A DNA stretch of 64,000 bases from positions 7,718,568 through 7,782,567 of the forward strand of contig NC_086040.1 of NCBI RefSeq assembly GCF_036323735.1, read 5' to 3'. Below, one piece after another: positions 36,517 through 47,162 of this stretch. Under the pieces are notes generated by a model. It saw only the letters and a program-made list of their open reading frames with translations, did not search any database and was not told the DNA's origin. The stretch is from Rattus norvegicus. Its lineage: Eukaryota; Chordata; Mammalia; Rodentia; Muridae. The position numbers were made by a program, and so were the translations under genes. Numbering within the stretch: position 1 is the stretch's first letter; every line of letters starts with the position of its first letter.

Positions 36517-39500
36517 TAAAAATGCCACACCATCGCCAGACACGGAGAGGGAGTCCTCCATTCCCGGATAGAATCCAGAAGCGGCAGGATTTGAGGTAAA
36601 CTCCAAAAGACATGATAGGAAAGCATGTCAGAAAAGGAGCGTAATGAAAGGTTGCAATGAAAAAATGATACTGATCGATCTCAAGCACCAGGCCCCTCTG
36701 CGGTCTTACCACAGTCAGAGGTGATAGTACAGGGAAAGGATGGCCCAAGGACAGTGGTCACCTTGGCTACTGAGGGAGGGACCCTGCAAAAACTGTGAAG
36801 AAACCGATAGTTATGGATCCTTCGTGGACAAGGTGGGTAATTTTGTTTATTTTTTTCTTTGTGTGGGAAGCCATTACAGCCACTAGGACAGGTCAGAGAG
36901 TCCTTACAGAGCAACAAGAAAGTATGTCGGAGGGAGAAAAGGTCTCTAAAGAAAAAACGAAAAGAAAAGGAGATAAAATGAACACTGTATTTTGGGAGAA
37001 AAACTTTGTCTTTGTGCTTGTAAAAGGTGTGATCAGACTCTATAAGCTTTGTAGAGTCATGCTGATTAGGCTTGATAGAGGCAGGCCACCTGAAAATTCA
37101 TTCAGGAGAATCAAACAAAAGGACATCTCAATGCCCATGCACAGCTTGATGGAGTTAATGTAATTGGATTGTGAGTGGAAATACTCAGGACTGTCTTTCA
37201 CTTCCATACCATTGGCAAATGTCAGTTGTGCTGCTCAGATAATATATCTCAGTATCTTACAGGAATTGGGTTTCAACACATTGATGGACTAGTCCAGGAA
37301 TTGAGACAATAAATCATCCATATCGACTCCACTCCAGTGGATGGTCACCTTGAACAACATCTGGTTTTTTTCCCTCTTTGTCTATTGTCTGTCCCTGGTG
37401 CACCAGGATGTCCCCATATCTGTCAGTTTATGTCTGTCGTTCTTCCTTCTCGTTGTTTAAATGTTTTATGTTTCATGTTCAAAAGAAAAAAAATATTGAA
37501 AGCTTTATCGGCTGGTTATTCACACCTTGATTTGGTTTTAACTCGTTTCAAAAAGGAACAGATGAATAAAAAACAGTTTCAATCAGGCCTTTAGAGCCCT
37601 GCACCTGCAGCCAGGAGTTTAGGTTAGGTGGAGAAGCTGCCCAGAGGCTAAGCTTCTGCAGGAGCTGATCTTAAAGGTGCCAACAGCTTCTCAGCTTCTT
37701 TGGTACAAGTGCTGAGAGCTGTTTCTCTTAGAGAAATCCCTGACTTATTATTTGACTCAACAAGTGACAAGGTGCTTCTCTTAAAATCATAGCTAAAATG
37801 GTAAAAATGTTGTTTGGTCTAAATATTAAAGATATGTGTAGCCACTTCAATTTGTTTCTGATTGGTTTTAAATGTGTAAATATGCTCTACTTGCCTTGGT
37901 CATAGATTGTTGGATTTTAAGTTACTGGATATGGTTAAAAAGGTATAAGATTGATAACAGAAAGTTGACATAAAGGTGGTAATTTGGATGGAGTTACTTC
38001 TAGACAACATGCATCATGAGCCACCTAGGGAAACAGGTCTAAATTAAGATAATATTTTTATGGAATTCTTATCCTAGAAACCAGGCTTCTAAAAGAATTT
38101 AGGACAATGTCTCTTTGTTGAGGTACTAGAGACTACACCACCGTGTGTTCATACATAGGAATTGGCAGTCAAACTTTGTACTAGTTTGTTGGAGGTCGAA
38201 TTTTGCTTTCCTTGTTGTGGTTTGCCCTGAGGCTATCTGTATTTTAATGCTAATTCCACTGCCCCAAGGACAGCTGCCTAGTCATGTACTCAGAACTCAG
38301 GTGACCTTGTGGTGTGCTCTATTGTTACAATGAGAACTTAAAGATTGTGATTAAGGATTGCCAGTGTTACATTGACTAACTCAAACTAATTTTTAATGAA
38401 GAAAAAATCAAACAGGTAGAGATTGTTACATGATTTAGGAAGGATTGATGAGGTTTTGGAACTTGTGAGAACATTACAGCCAGTTTACTTACTCCAACTG
38501 CCATTTCAAGATAGATTTAGAGGATTGATTTTGAGTTTTCATTTCCTGAGCCTGCTTATAATTTTAGAGAGCCCATAGAGTGATATCATTAAGAATGGCT
38601 AATAGCCTTATATTATGTAATTTTGTTGCTTCTTCAATGTAAGAAGTTAGAACTTAAATCTTTCAGTGTATATGGAAATTTTTATTACAAACCGTTGCTC
38701 TCAAAATGAGCTTTAATATTTGGGGAGTAGTTGTTAGACTATTCCAGAAAAGAATAATTGAAACTAATTTTAAGCTTCTAAGTATATGTTAATTAGCTAA
38801 GTACCTCACCTTTCCAGAGTACTTAAGTCTTTGATATGCACATTGGAGATAAAGCTTCAGCTGTGTTAATACAGAATTGTAGACTAGAGTCATGGAAATA
38901 TTTTAAAAAGAATCCTGGTGAAACGTATCTTATTCCAAACAACAGTTAATTGGTTATAACAAAATATTGGTATTTGGCCTATTACATATACAATTTTTCA
39001 GGCAAAATTGATAATTTTACTTTTTACATGCTTTTGTACTTCCTATATATTTGTGCATAATACCCATAAGAAATGTGCTTACTGTACTTATACGTGGTTC
39101 ATCTAATGAAAAGGCTACATATATGATTGGATCACTTGTCTATTCTCTTGAGTTTCTATTGCTTCAACACAGATTATTAAATTCTGTAGTTTAGCCACTA
39201 TTTTTAAATCAAGCTTTCAATTCATACACTGATAGCCAATGTGTGGCTTGTGGTTTACAATTGATTTCAATTACTTAATGCTTTATAAGAGACAGGTTTT
39301 CTACCTAAAATCAGTGAATGATTTCAGTGTAAATTGTCTGACAACTCACTGTCCTTTCAGTGCTCTGGCTCAGACAACTAAACAAAACCATAGACCCAGC
39401 TCTTTGAAAATGATAATGGAGTTGATATGAAAAGAGGAAGACTCCATTTCCTTACTTTAACTTCTCAAACCCGCCCTGCCAGCTCAGGGATTTCTAGTAT

Positions 39501-40050
39501 GACTGAATCTGGACAATATTTACAAGATTTGACATTTCTAATTAATGCTTATGTTTAGGCAAATAAAGTTTGTGAGGCGCTAGAGTAATGGCTTAGTGGT
39601 TAAGATCACTAAGTGCTGTTCCTTTATAGGACATTTAAGATCTCAAACTGGATTGGCTGGGCTCCTTAACAAAGAAGGACATTGATACCAGACAGATTAT
39701 AGGCCTTACATAGAAACAATTACTCAAAAAATCTCATTCTTTATATATCCAAAACAATAATGCTGGAGACAATAATTTAGTATACAAGTCAATTTATAAA
39801 TACAAGTGCTCAGTGTCGTCAATTTAATCCTCGAGGACTTAGCTTAATAAATAATATCCATACCATATCTTAATAAATAAATAGGGGGAGTTATACCTGT
39901 ATGCTAAATAATGCTCCTTTTATTTCAATTTTAATATTTGGATGCCAAAGTTTATGGCACCCTACAACTAGGCATACTTCTGCCCAGGTGAAATAGAAAG
40001 ATCCACATATTGACATGATCCTGTCCAGATATTTTATATGGGGAAGAGGG
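36517..40050 (+). other. Internal region of provirus A without viral genes
   Basis: Leader and long AT-rich filler. A plus frame of 122 codons at 36,795-37,163 (hydrophobic start, then a Lys/Glu-rich part) is also present, with changes, in provirus B (42,146-42,553), but it has no recognised retroviral domain. From about 37,600 to 40,000 there is no sizeable frame. No reverse-transcriptase or integrase motif was found on either strand. Confidence 0.6.
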
Positions 40051-40051
40051 A

Positions 40052-41120
40052 ATGTTTGTTTTTTTTTTTCTACAGGATGCTACAAGAGTGTGCCAGCTGC
40101 CTGAGTGGTTGGTGACACTTGCTGATCTTGGTTACATGAAGATTCAGCTCTCGTGGTTCGGATCCCTGGAGTCATCCCTCTGCCCTGAGAGGAAGATGAA
40201 AGATTCCCCTTCGTCCTTTGTAATCACAGAGATTTTGACATTGCTACAGTCAGTGTTACCGCTGCATGTGTCCCGTCCCACTATGGCCCGCACTCTAAAG
40301 CTCTCTGCACTGCTGCTTGCTGGAGAAGACTGGACTCCAGCCGTTGTTGCCCCTTCATGCCCTGGTGACTCTTGCTGCCTTAATGGTCATTTTACTGACT
40401 GTTGCTTCACATGAATGCCACCCGTGTAAAGCTGCTGTGGACTGGGGAACTCTGCCCTGGTTGTAATGATCTCAGATATGGTTCCATTGCCGCTGGTTGT
40501 TCCAGAGATCCTGAACTTTCCTGGAAAAGACCTTGACACTTTCGCTGCTATTGTAGCAGCCATTACTGCTGCAGACATTGTGTCTGCAGTGTCTGGAGTT
40601 ATTCTCCGCCAATCTATTGTTAGACAAACACAGTGGGTGAAATTTCTGGAGTTGTTGCTATCAATGGGAAATTCTAAATATTATTATAGGAGCAGCTTGA
40701 CTACGGCCCTTGGTGGTAACAGCTGAGGTGAACCAGATGAGGTGCCCGCTAATTATCGGGAGTGGTTCTGTTTGATGCAGCCCTATACTGTGGATTAGTG
40801 TTCATGCTATGGTTGGTTTGCAAACTGAGATCTCAACAGGAATGTGACAAGGACGTTATCAGTCAAGCACTTGTGGCCATTGTACATGGGGCCTCCCCTG
40901 GAAATTGGTTATCTATCTTCAAAATATTAGTTGCTATCTGAGTTCTCTGCTCTTGCACCCCATGGATCTGTGGATCCATTGCACTGGGATGAGAGAGACT
41001 CAATGATCATTTGATCAGCCCTTCCACATCGCTGAGGTTTCCTCATTGCACACGATAGTGTTATCATGATATGTTATAAAGTAAATGATTTGTGAGAAAA
41101 TATAAATAAATAGGGGTAGA
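40052..41120 (+). pseudogene. Envelope-tail-like 3' exon remnant (provirus A)
   Basis: A pyrimidine run ending CTACAG (splice acceptor AG at 40,074-40,075) opens this part. Two short frames (40,052-40,414 and 40,466-40,726) follow, broken by frameshift. Comparison with provirus B shows that the second half corresponds to a hydrophobic segment and basic tail such as betaretroviral envelope TM proteins have; here it is disrupted near 40,725. The assignment rests on topology and position, not on a strong motif. Confidence 0.45.
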
Positions 41121-41496
41121 TTTAATGGGCCGCTTTAACATTCGCCACCACAAGATGACTCTGGCTTCCACTGCGCCCCACGTGGAATGCCAGGATATCC
41201 TCCGCCGTTACAAGATGGCACTGGCCTCTGCCACGCCAGCCGATTTCCTTTCAGGAAGTGAACTGTGTGCGCATGTGCAAGAGTGCCTTCGTGCCAGGTC
41301 TTTGCCCTCTCCAGGGCGTTCCTTATGAGATCATGGGTGAGTGACAATCAGGTGTTGATTCGCCGCACTAAGGTGTATATAAGCTGCACCATGAGGGCAC
41401 ATGAGATCTCTTAATGTTTAATAAAAGGTTTTTGGCTGCCTCAAGGATTCATATGTCCCCGCGTGTTTTCTTCCTGGCGAGGTCGCGCGTGGGACA
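41121..41496 (+). repeat. 3' LTR of provirus A
   Basis: 376 bp, starting TTTAATGGGC (decayed TGTAAAGGGC) and ending GGGACA. It has the CAAGATG motif, a TATATAA box and AATAAA. It differs from its own 5' LTR at many positions, yet shares several private variants with the 3' LTR of provirus B, for example 'ttacaagatggcactggcct'. Confidence 0.9.
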
Positions 41497-41521
41497 ATTT
41501 CCCCTGCCAGTCATTGTTCCC
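41497..41521. other. 25-bp junction between the two proviruses
   Basis: The 25 bp between 3' LTR A and 5' LTR B. Its left part (…CCCCTGCCAG) resembles the right flank of provirus B (GTACCCTGCAAAAG), and its right part (CATTGTTCCC) weakly resembles the left flank of provirus A (CATTAATTTGC). That is consistent with a tandem duplication that kept a scrap of both flanks. Confidence 0.55.
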
Positions 41522-41899
41522 TGTAAAGGGCTGCTTTAACATTCGCTACCACAAGATGTTGCTGGCTTCCACTGTGCCCCATGTGGAAGGACAGGATATC
41601 CTCCACCATTCCTAGATGGCACTGGCCTCCGCTGTGCCAGGCGACTTCTCTTCAGGAAGTTAACTGTGTGTGCATGTGCAAGAGAGCCTTCATGCCAGGT
41701 CTTTGCCCACTCCGGGGCGTGCCTTATGAGATCATGGGTGAGCGACCAATCAGGTATGGATGCGCCATGCTAGGGTGTATATAAGCTGCGCCTTGCAGGT
41801 GCCCATCGCTCTCTTTAAGATTTAATAAAAGGTTTTGGCTGCCGCAAGGATTTGTATGACTCCGCGTGTTTTCTTGCTGGCAAGGATGCATGTGGGATA
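41522..41899 (+). repeat. 5' LTR of provirus B
   Basis: Starts TGTAAAGGG and ends GGGATA. Over its second half it is nearly identical to the 5' LTR of provirus A (shared 'ggtatggatgcgccatgcta' and 'ttgctggcaaggatgcatgt'), and it is less like its own 3' LTR. Confidence 0.9.
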
Positions 41900-41901
41900 T
41901 T

Positions 41902-41920
41902 TGGTGCCAAGAACCCAGGA
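41902..41920 (+). promoter_or_regulatory. Primer-binding site, tRNA-Phe-like (provirus B)
   Basis: TGGTGCCAAGAACCCAGGA. It differs from the provirus A site by one base (G to A) and keeps the same extra base relative to the usual tRNA-Phe site. Confidence 0.72.
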
Positions 41921-44900
41921 TAAAAATCGCCACACCATCGCCAGACACGGGGAGGGAGTCCTCCATTCCCGGATAGAATCCAGAAGCGGCAGGATTTGAG
42001 GTAAACTCCAAAAGACATGATAGGAAAGCATGTCAGAAACGGAGCATAGTGAAAGGTTGCAATGAAAAAAATGATACTGATGGATCTCATGCACCAGGCC
42101 CCTCTGCGGTCTTACCACTGTCAGAGGCGATAGTACGGGGAATGGATGCCCCAAGGACAGTGGTCACCTTGGCTACTGAGGGAGGGACCCTGCAAAAACT
42201 GTGAAGAAACCGAAAGTTATTTATCCTTCGTGGACAAGGCGGGTAATTTTGTTTATTTTTTCTTTGTGTGGGAAGCCGTTAAAGCTGCTAGGACAAGTCA
42301 GAGGGTCCTTACAGAGCAACAAAAAAGTATGTCAGAGGGAGAAAAGGTCTCTAAAGAAAAAACGATAAGAAAAGGAGATAAAATGAACACTGTATTTGGG
42401 GAGAAAAACTTTGTCTTTGTGCTTGTAAAAGGTGTGATCAGACTCTATAAGCTTTGTAGAGTCATACTGATTAGGCTTGATAGAAGCAGACCGCCTGAAA
42501 ATTTATTCAGGAGAATCAAAGAAAAGACATCTCAATGCCCACACACAGCTTGATGGAGTTAATGTAATTGGATTGTGAGTGGAAATACTCAGGACTGTCT
42601 TTCACTTCCATACCATTGGCAAATGTCAGTTGTGCTGCTCAGATAATATATTTCAGTATCTTACAGGAATTGGGTTTCAACACGTTGATGGACTAGTCCA
42701 GGAATTGAGACAATAAATCATCCATATCGACTCCACTCGAGTGGATAGTCACTGTGATCACCATCTGGTTTTTTCCCTCTTTGTCTATTGTCTGTCTCTG
42801 GTGCAGCAGGATGTCCCCATGTCCGTCAGTTTATGTCTGTGGTTCTTGTTTTCTCGTTGTTTAAATGTTTTATGTTTCAGGTTCAAAAGAAGAAATGGTA
42901 AATCTTTATCTGCTGGTCATTCACACTTTGATTTGGTTTTAACTCATTTCAAAAAGGAACAGATGAATAAAAAACAGTTTCAATCAGGCCTTTAGAGCCC
43001 TACACCTGCAGCCAGGAGTTTAGGTTAGGTGGAGAAGTTGGCCAGAGTCTAAGTGTCTGCATGAGCTGATCTTTAAGGTGCCAGCAACTTCTCAGCTTCT
43101 TTGCTACAAGAGCTGAGAGCTGTTTCTCTTAGAGAAATTCCTATCTTATTATTTGACTAAGCAAGTGACAAGGTGCTTCTCTTAAAATCTCTTAAAATGG
43201 TAAAAATGTTGTTTGGTCTAAATATTAAAGATATGTGTAGCCACTTCAATTTGTTTCTGATTGGTTTTAAATGTGTAAATATGCTCTACTTGCCTTGGCT
43301 ATGGAATATTGGCTTTCAAGTTATTGGATATGGTTAAGAAGATATATTATTGGTAAGAGAAAGTTGACATAAAGCTGGTAATTTGAATGGAGTCATTTCT
43401 AGACAACATGTCGCATGACCCAACCCAGGGAAACAGGTCTAAACTGAGATAATATTTTTATGGAATTCTTATCCTAGAAACCAGGCTTCTAAAAGGATTT
43501 AGCACAATGTCCCTTTGTTGAGGTACTAGAGACTATGCCATCGTGAGTTCATATATAGGAATTGGCAGTCAAAGTTTGTACTAGTTTGTTGGAGGTCGAG
43601 TTTTGCTTTCCTAATTGTGGTTTGCCCTGAAGCTATATGTATTTTAATGCTAATTCCACTGCCCCAAGAACAGCTGCCTAGTCATGTACTCAGAACTCAG
43701 GTGACCTTGTGGTTGTGCTCTGGTGTTACAAGGAGAACTTAAGGATTTGATTAAGGATTGCCAGTGTTACATTGACTAACTCAAACGTATTCTTAATTAA
43801 AAAAATCAAACAGGTAGAGATTGTTACATGATTTAGGAAGGATTGATGAGTTTTTGGAACTTGTGAGAACATTACAGCCAGTTTATTTACTCCAGCTGCC
43901 ATTTCAAGATAGATTTAGAGGATTCTTTTTGAGTTTTCATTTCCTGAGCCTGCTTATAATTTTAGAGAGCACATAGAGTGATATCATTAAGAATGGCTAA
44001 TAGCCTTATATTATGTAATTTTGTTGCTTCTTCAATGTAAGAAGTTAGAACTTAAATCTTTCAGTGTATATGGAAATTTTTACTACAAACCTTTGCTCTC
44101 AAAATGAGCTTTAATATTTTGGGAATAGATGTTAGACTACTCCAGAAAAGATTATTTGAAACTAATTTCAAGCTTCTAAGGATATGTCAATTGGCTAAGT
44201 ACCTCACCCTACCAGAGGACTTAGGTCTTTGTTTTGCACATTGGAGATAACGCTTCAACTGTGTTGATACAGAATTGTAGACTAGAATCATGAAAGTATT
44301 TTAATAAGAAACCTGGTAAAACATATCTTATTCCAAACAACAGTTAATTGGTTATTACAAAATACTGATATTTGGACTTTTATATATACTACTTTTTCAG
44401 GCAAAATTGATAATTTTACACTTTACATGCTTTTGTACTTCCTATATATTTGTGCATACAACCCATAGGAAATGTGCTTAGTGTATTTATATGTGGTTCA
44501 TCTAATGAAAAGGCTACATATATGATTTGATCACTTTTTTATTCTCTTGAGTTTCTGATGCTTCAGTACATTATTAAATTCCGTGTTTAGCCACTGTTTT
44601 TAAATCAAGCTTTCTATCACATACTGATATCCAATGTATGGCTTTTGGTTTACAATTGATTTCAATTACTTAATGATTTATAAGAGACAGGTTTTCTACT
44701 TAATCAGTGAGTGATGTCAGTGTAAATTGTCTGACAACTCACTGTACTTTTAGAGCTCTGGCTCAGACAACTAAACAAAACCATAGACCCAGCTCTTTGA
44801 AAATGGTAATGGAGTTGATATAAAAAGAGGAAGACTCCATTTGCTTAATTTCAACTCCCAGCCTCACCCTGCCAGCTCATGGATTTCTAGTAAGACTGAA

Positions 44901-45440
44901 ATTGGACAATATTTACAGGATTTGACATTTCTAATTAATGCTAATGTTTGGTAAATAAAGTTTGTGAGATGCTAGACAAATGGCTTAGGGTTACGAACAC
45001 TAGTACTGTTCCTTAATAGACCATTTAAGAACTCAAACTGGATTGCCTGGGATCTTTAGCTAGGGAGGACAATGACACCTGACAGATTTATAGGCCTTAC
45101 ATAGGAACAATTAGTCAAAAAATCTCATTCTTTACATATCCCAAACAGTAAGGCTGGAGACAATAATTTGAAATACAAGTCAATTTATAAATACAAGTGC
45201 TCAGTATCCTCAATTTAATCCTCGAGGACTTACCTTAATAAATAATATCCATACTATATCTTAATAAATAAATAGGGGAGTTATCCCTCTATGCTAAATA
45301 ATTCTCCTTTTATTTCAATTTTAAAATTTGGATGCCAAAGTTTATGGCACCCTACCACTAGGCATACTTCTGCCTAGGTGAAATAGAAAGATCCACGTAT
45401 TGACATGAACCTGTCCAGATATTTTATATGGGGAAGAGGG
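41921..45440 (+). other. Internal region of provirus B without viral genes
   Basis: Colinear with 36,517-40,030. A plus frame of 135 codons at 42,146-42,553 overlaps the counterpart in provirus A and has no recognised domain. From 43,000 to 45,400 there are no sizeable frames. Confidence 0.6.
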
Positions 45441-46582
45441 AATGTTTGTGTTTTTTCTACAGGATGCTACAAGAGTGTGCCAGCTGTCTGAGTGGTTGGT
45501 GAGACTTGCTGATCCTGGTTGCATAAAGATTCAACTCTCCTGGTTTAGGTCCCTGGAGTCATTCCTCTGCCCCTAGAGAAAGATGGAAGAACCCCCTCCT
45601 TATTTGTCATCACAGAGATTTTGCCGTTGCTGCAGTCAGTGTTACCGCTGTGTGTGTCCTGTCCCACTATGGCCCACTTTCTGACCCTCTGTGCACTGCT
45701 GCTCTCTGGAGAAGACTGGACTCCAGCCGTTGCTGCCCACCTCATTTCCCTGGTGACTCTCGCTGCCTTAACTGGTCATTTTACAGACTGTAGCTTCACA
45801 GGAATGCCACCTGCGTAAAGCTGCTGTGGAATGCGGAAATCTGCCCTGGTTGTACAGATCTCAGAAATGGTTCCATTGCCTGCTGGTTGCTCCAGAGATC
45901 CTGAACTGTCCTGGAAAAGGCCTTGACACTTTTGATGCTATTGTAGCAGCAATTACTGCTGCAGACATTGTGCTGCAGTGTCTGGAGTTATCCTCCCTCA
46001 ATCTATTGTTAGACAAGCACAGTTGGTAAACTTTCTGGAGTAGTTACTAACAATTGGGAATTCTCAATTCTATTATAGGAGCAGCTTGTCTACGGCCCTT
46101 GGTGGTAACAGCTGAGGTGAACCAGATGAGGTGCCCACTACTTATCGTGAATGGCTTGTTTGGTGCAGCCCTATGCTGTGGATTAGTGTTCATGCTATGG
46201 TTGGTTTGCAAACTCAGATCTCAACAGAAACGTGAAAAGGCCGTTATCACTCAAGCACTTGTGGCCATTGTACAACTGGCCTCCCCTGGAATTTGTTTAT
46301 CTATGCTCAGGAATTAGTCGGTATATGAGTTCTCTGCTCTTGCACCCCATTGATCTGTGGATCCAATGCACTAGGATGAGAGAGACTCTATCTCGGTATC
46401 TGAGTTCTCTGCTCTTGCACCCCATGGATCTGTGGATCCATTACACTGGGATGAGAGAGACTCAATGATCCTTTGATCAGTCCTTCCACAATGCTGATGT
46501 TTCCTCATTGCACGCGATAGTGTGATCATGATTTGTTATAAAATAAATGATTTGTGATAAAATATAAATAAATAGGGGTAGA
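45440..46582 (+). pseudogene. Envelope-tail-like 3' exon remnant (provirus B)
   Basis: A splice-acceptor-like CTACAG at 45,457-45,462 matches the one in provirus A. A frame of 87 codons at 46,054-46,317 contains a hydrophobic stretch (LFGAALCCGLVFMLWLVC) followed by a basic tail (KLRSQQKREKA), the layout of a retroviral TM anchor and cytoplasmic tail. The upstream part is in other frames, so it is broken. The assignment is tentative. Confidence 0.5.
46327..46476 (+). repeat. 75-bp tandem duplication in provirus B
   Basis: The stretch from 'gagttctctgctcttgcacc' to the next copy at 46,402 occurs twice with a 75-bp period. Provirus A has it once (about 40,941). It therefore arose after the two proviruses separated. 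Confidence 0.85.
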
Positions 46583-47162
46583 TGTAAAGGGCCGCTTTAA
46601 CATTTGAAACCACAAGATGGCGCTGGCTTCCATTGCGCCCCACATGGAAGGCCAGGATAGCATCCGCCATTACAAGATGGCACTGGCCTCCACCACGCCA
46701 GCCCACTTCCTTTCAGGAAGTCAACTGTGTGAGCATGTACAAGAGTGCATTCATGTCAGGTCTTTGCCCACTCCGGGGCGTGCCTTATGAGATCATGGGT
46801 GAGCGACCAATCAGGTGTGGATGTGCCCCGCTAGGGTGTGTATAAGCCGCACCATGTGGGTGCGTGGGGCTCTCTCCATAAGATTTTTTTTTTTTACATT
46901 TTTTTATTAAGTTGAGTTTTTCTTATATACATTTCGAGTGTTATTCCCTTTCCCGGTATCCGGGCAAACATCCCCCTCCCCCCTCCCCTTCCTTATGGGT
47001 GTTCCCCTCCCTACCCTCCCCACATTGCCACCCTCCCCCCACCAGTCTAGTTCACTGGGGGTTCAGTCTTAGCAGGACATAAGATTTTAATAAAAGTTTG
47101 GCTGCCGCAATGATTCTTATGTCCCTGCATGTTTTCTTGCTGGCGAGGTCGTGTGTGGGACA
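46583..47162 (+). repeat. 3' LTR of provirus B, split by an L1
   Basis: Starts TGTAAAGGGCCGC and ends GGGACA. After removing a 201-bp insertion (190 bp plus one target-site copy) it is about 379 bp, like the other LTRs. It shares variants with 3' LTR A. Confidence 0.9.
46888..47077 (-). mobile_element. 5'-truncated L1 3' UTR inserted in the LTR
   Basis: A short antisense L1 3' end: a T-rich start, 'attccctttcccggtatccg', a C-rich polypyrimidine block at 46,972-47,042 and 'ggttcagtcttagcaggaca'. It has an 11-bp perfect target-site duplication, cataagatttt (46,877-46,887 and 47,078-47,088), and the insertion point is T-rich, as usual for L1 endonuclease. It looks young. Confidence 0.95.

Larger units (their letters stand above)
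36120..41496 (+). mobile_element. Provirus A: IAP-like (ERVK) nonautonomous element
   Basis: A 5' LTR (36,120-36,495), a tRNA-Phe-like primer-binding site, about 4.6 kb of internal sequence and a 3' LTR (41,121-41,496). The flanking six-base words ATTTGC (36,114-36,119) and ATTTCC (41,497-41,502) agree at five of six positions, as expected for an ERVK target duplication. No gag, protease or polymerase frame is present; the longest frames are about 120 codons. The internal part resembles a deleted or replaced genome, retaining only a leader and a short envelope-tail-like 3' piece. A near-identical provirus B follows 25 bp later. Confidence 0.88.
41522..47162 (+). mobile_element. Provirus B: second tandem IAP-like element
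   Basis: Same architecture and orientation as provirus A: 5' LTR 41,522-41,899, primer-binding site, about 4.7 kb interior and 3' LTR 46,583-47,162. Flanking words GTTCCC (41,516-41,521) and GTACCC (47,163-47,168) agree at five of six bases. The interior is closely colinear with provirus A, with small indels. No gag or pol frame. A 5'-truncated L1 sits in its 3' LTR. Confidence 0.88.

Noticed and set aside
36320..36748. 142-codon minus-strand frame across LTR and leader
   Set aside because: It spans LTR U3-R-U5 and the primer site; a similar frame appears in provirus B simply because the DNA is duplicated.
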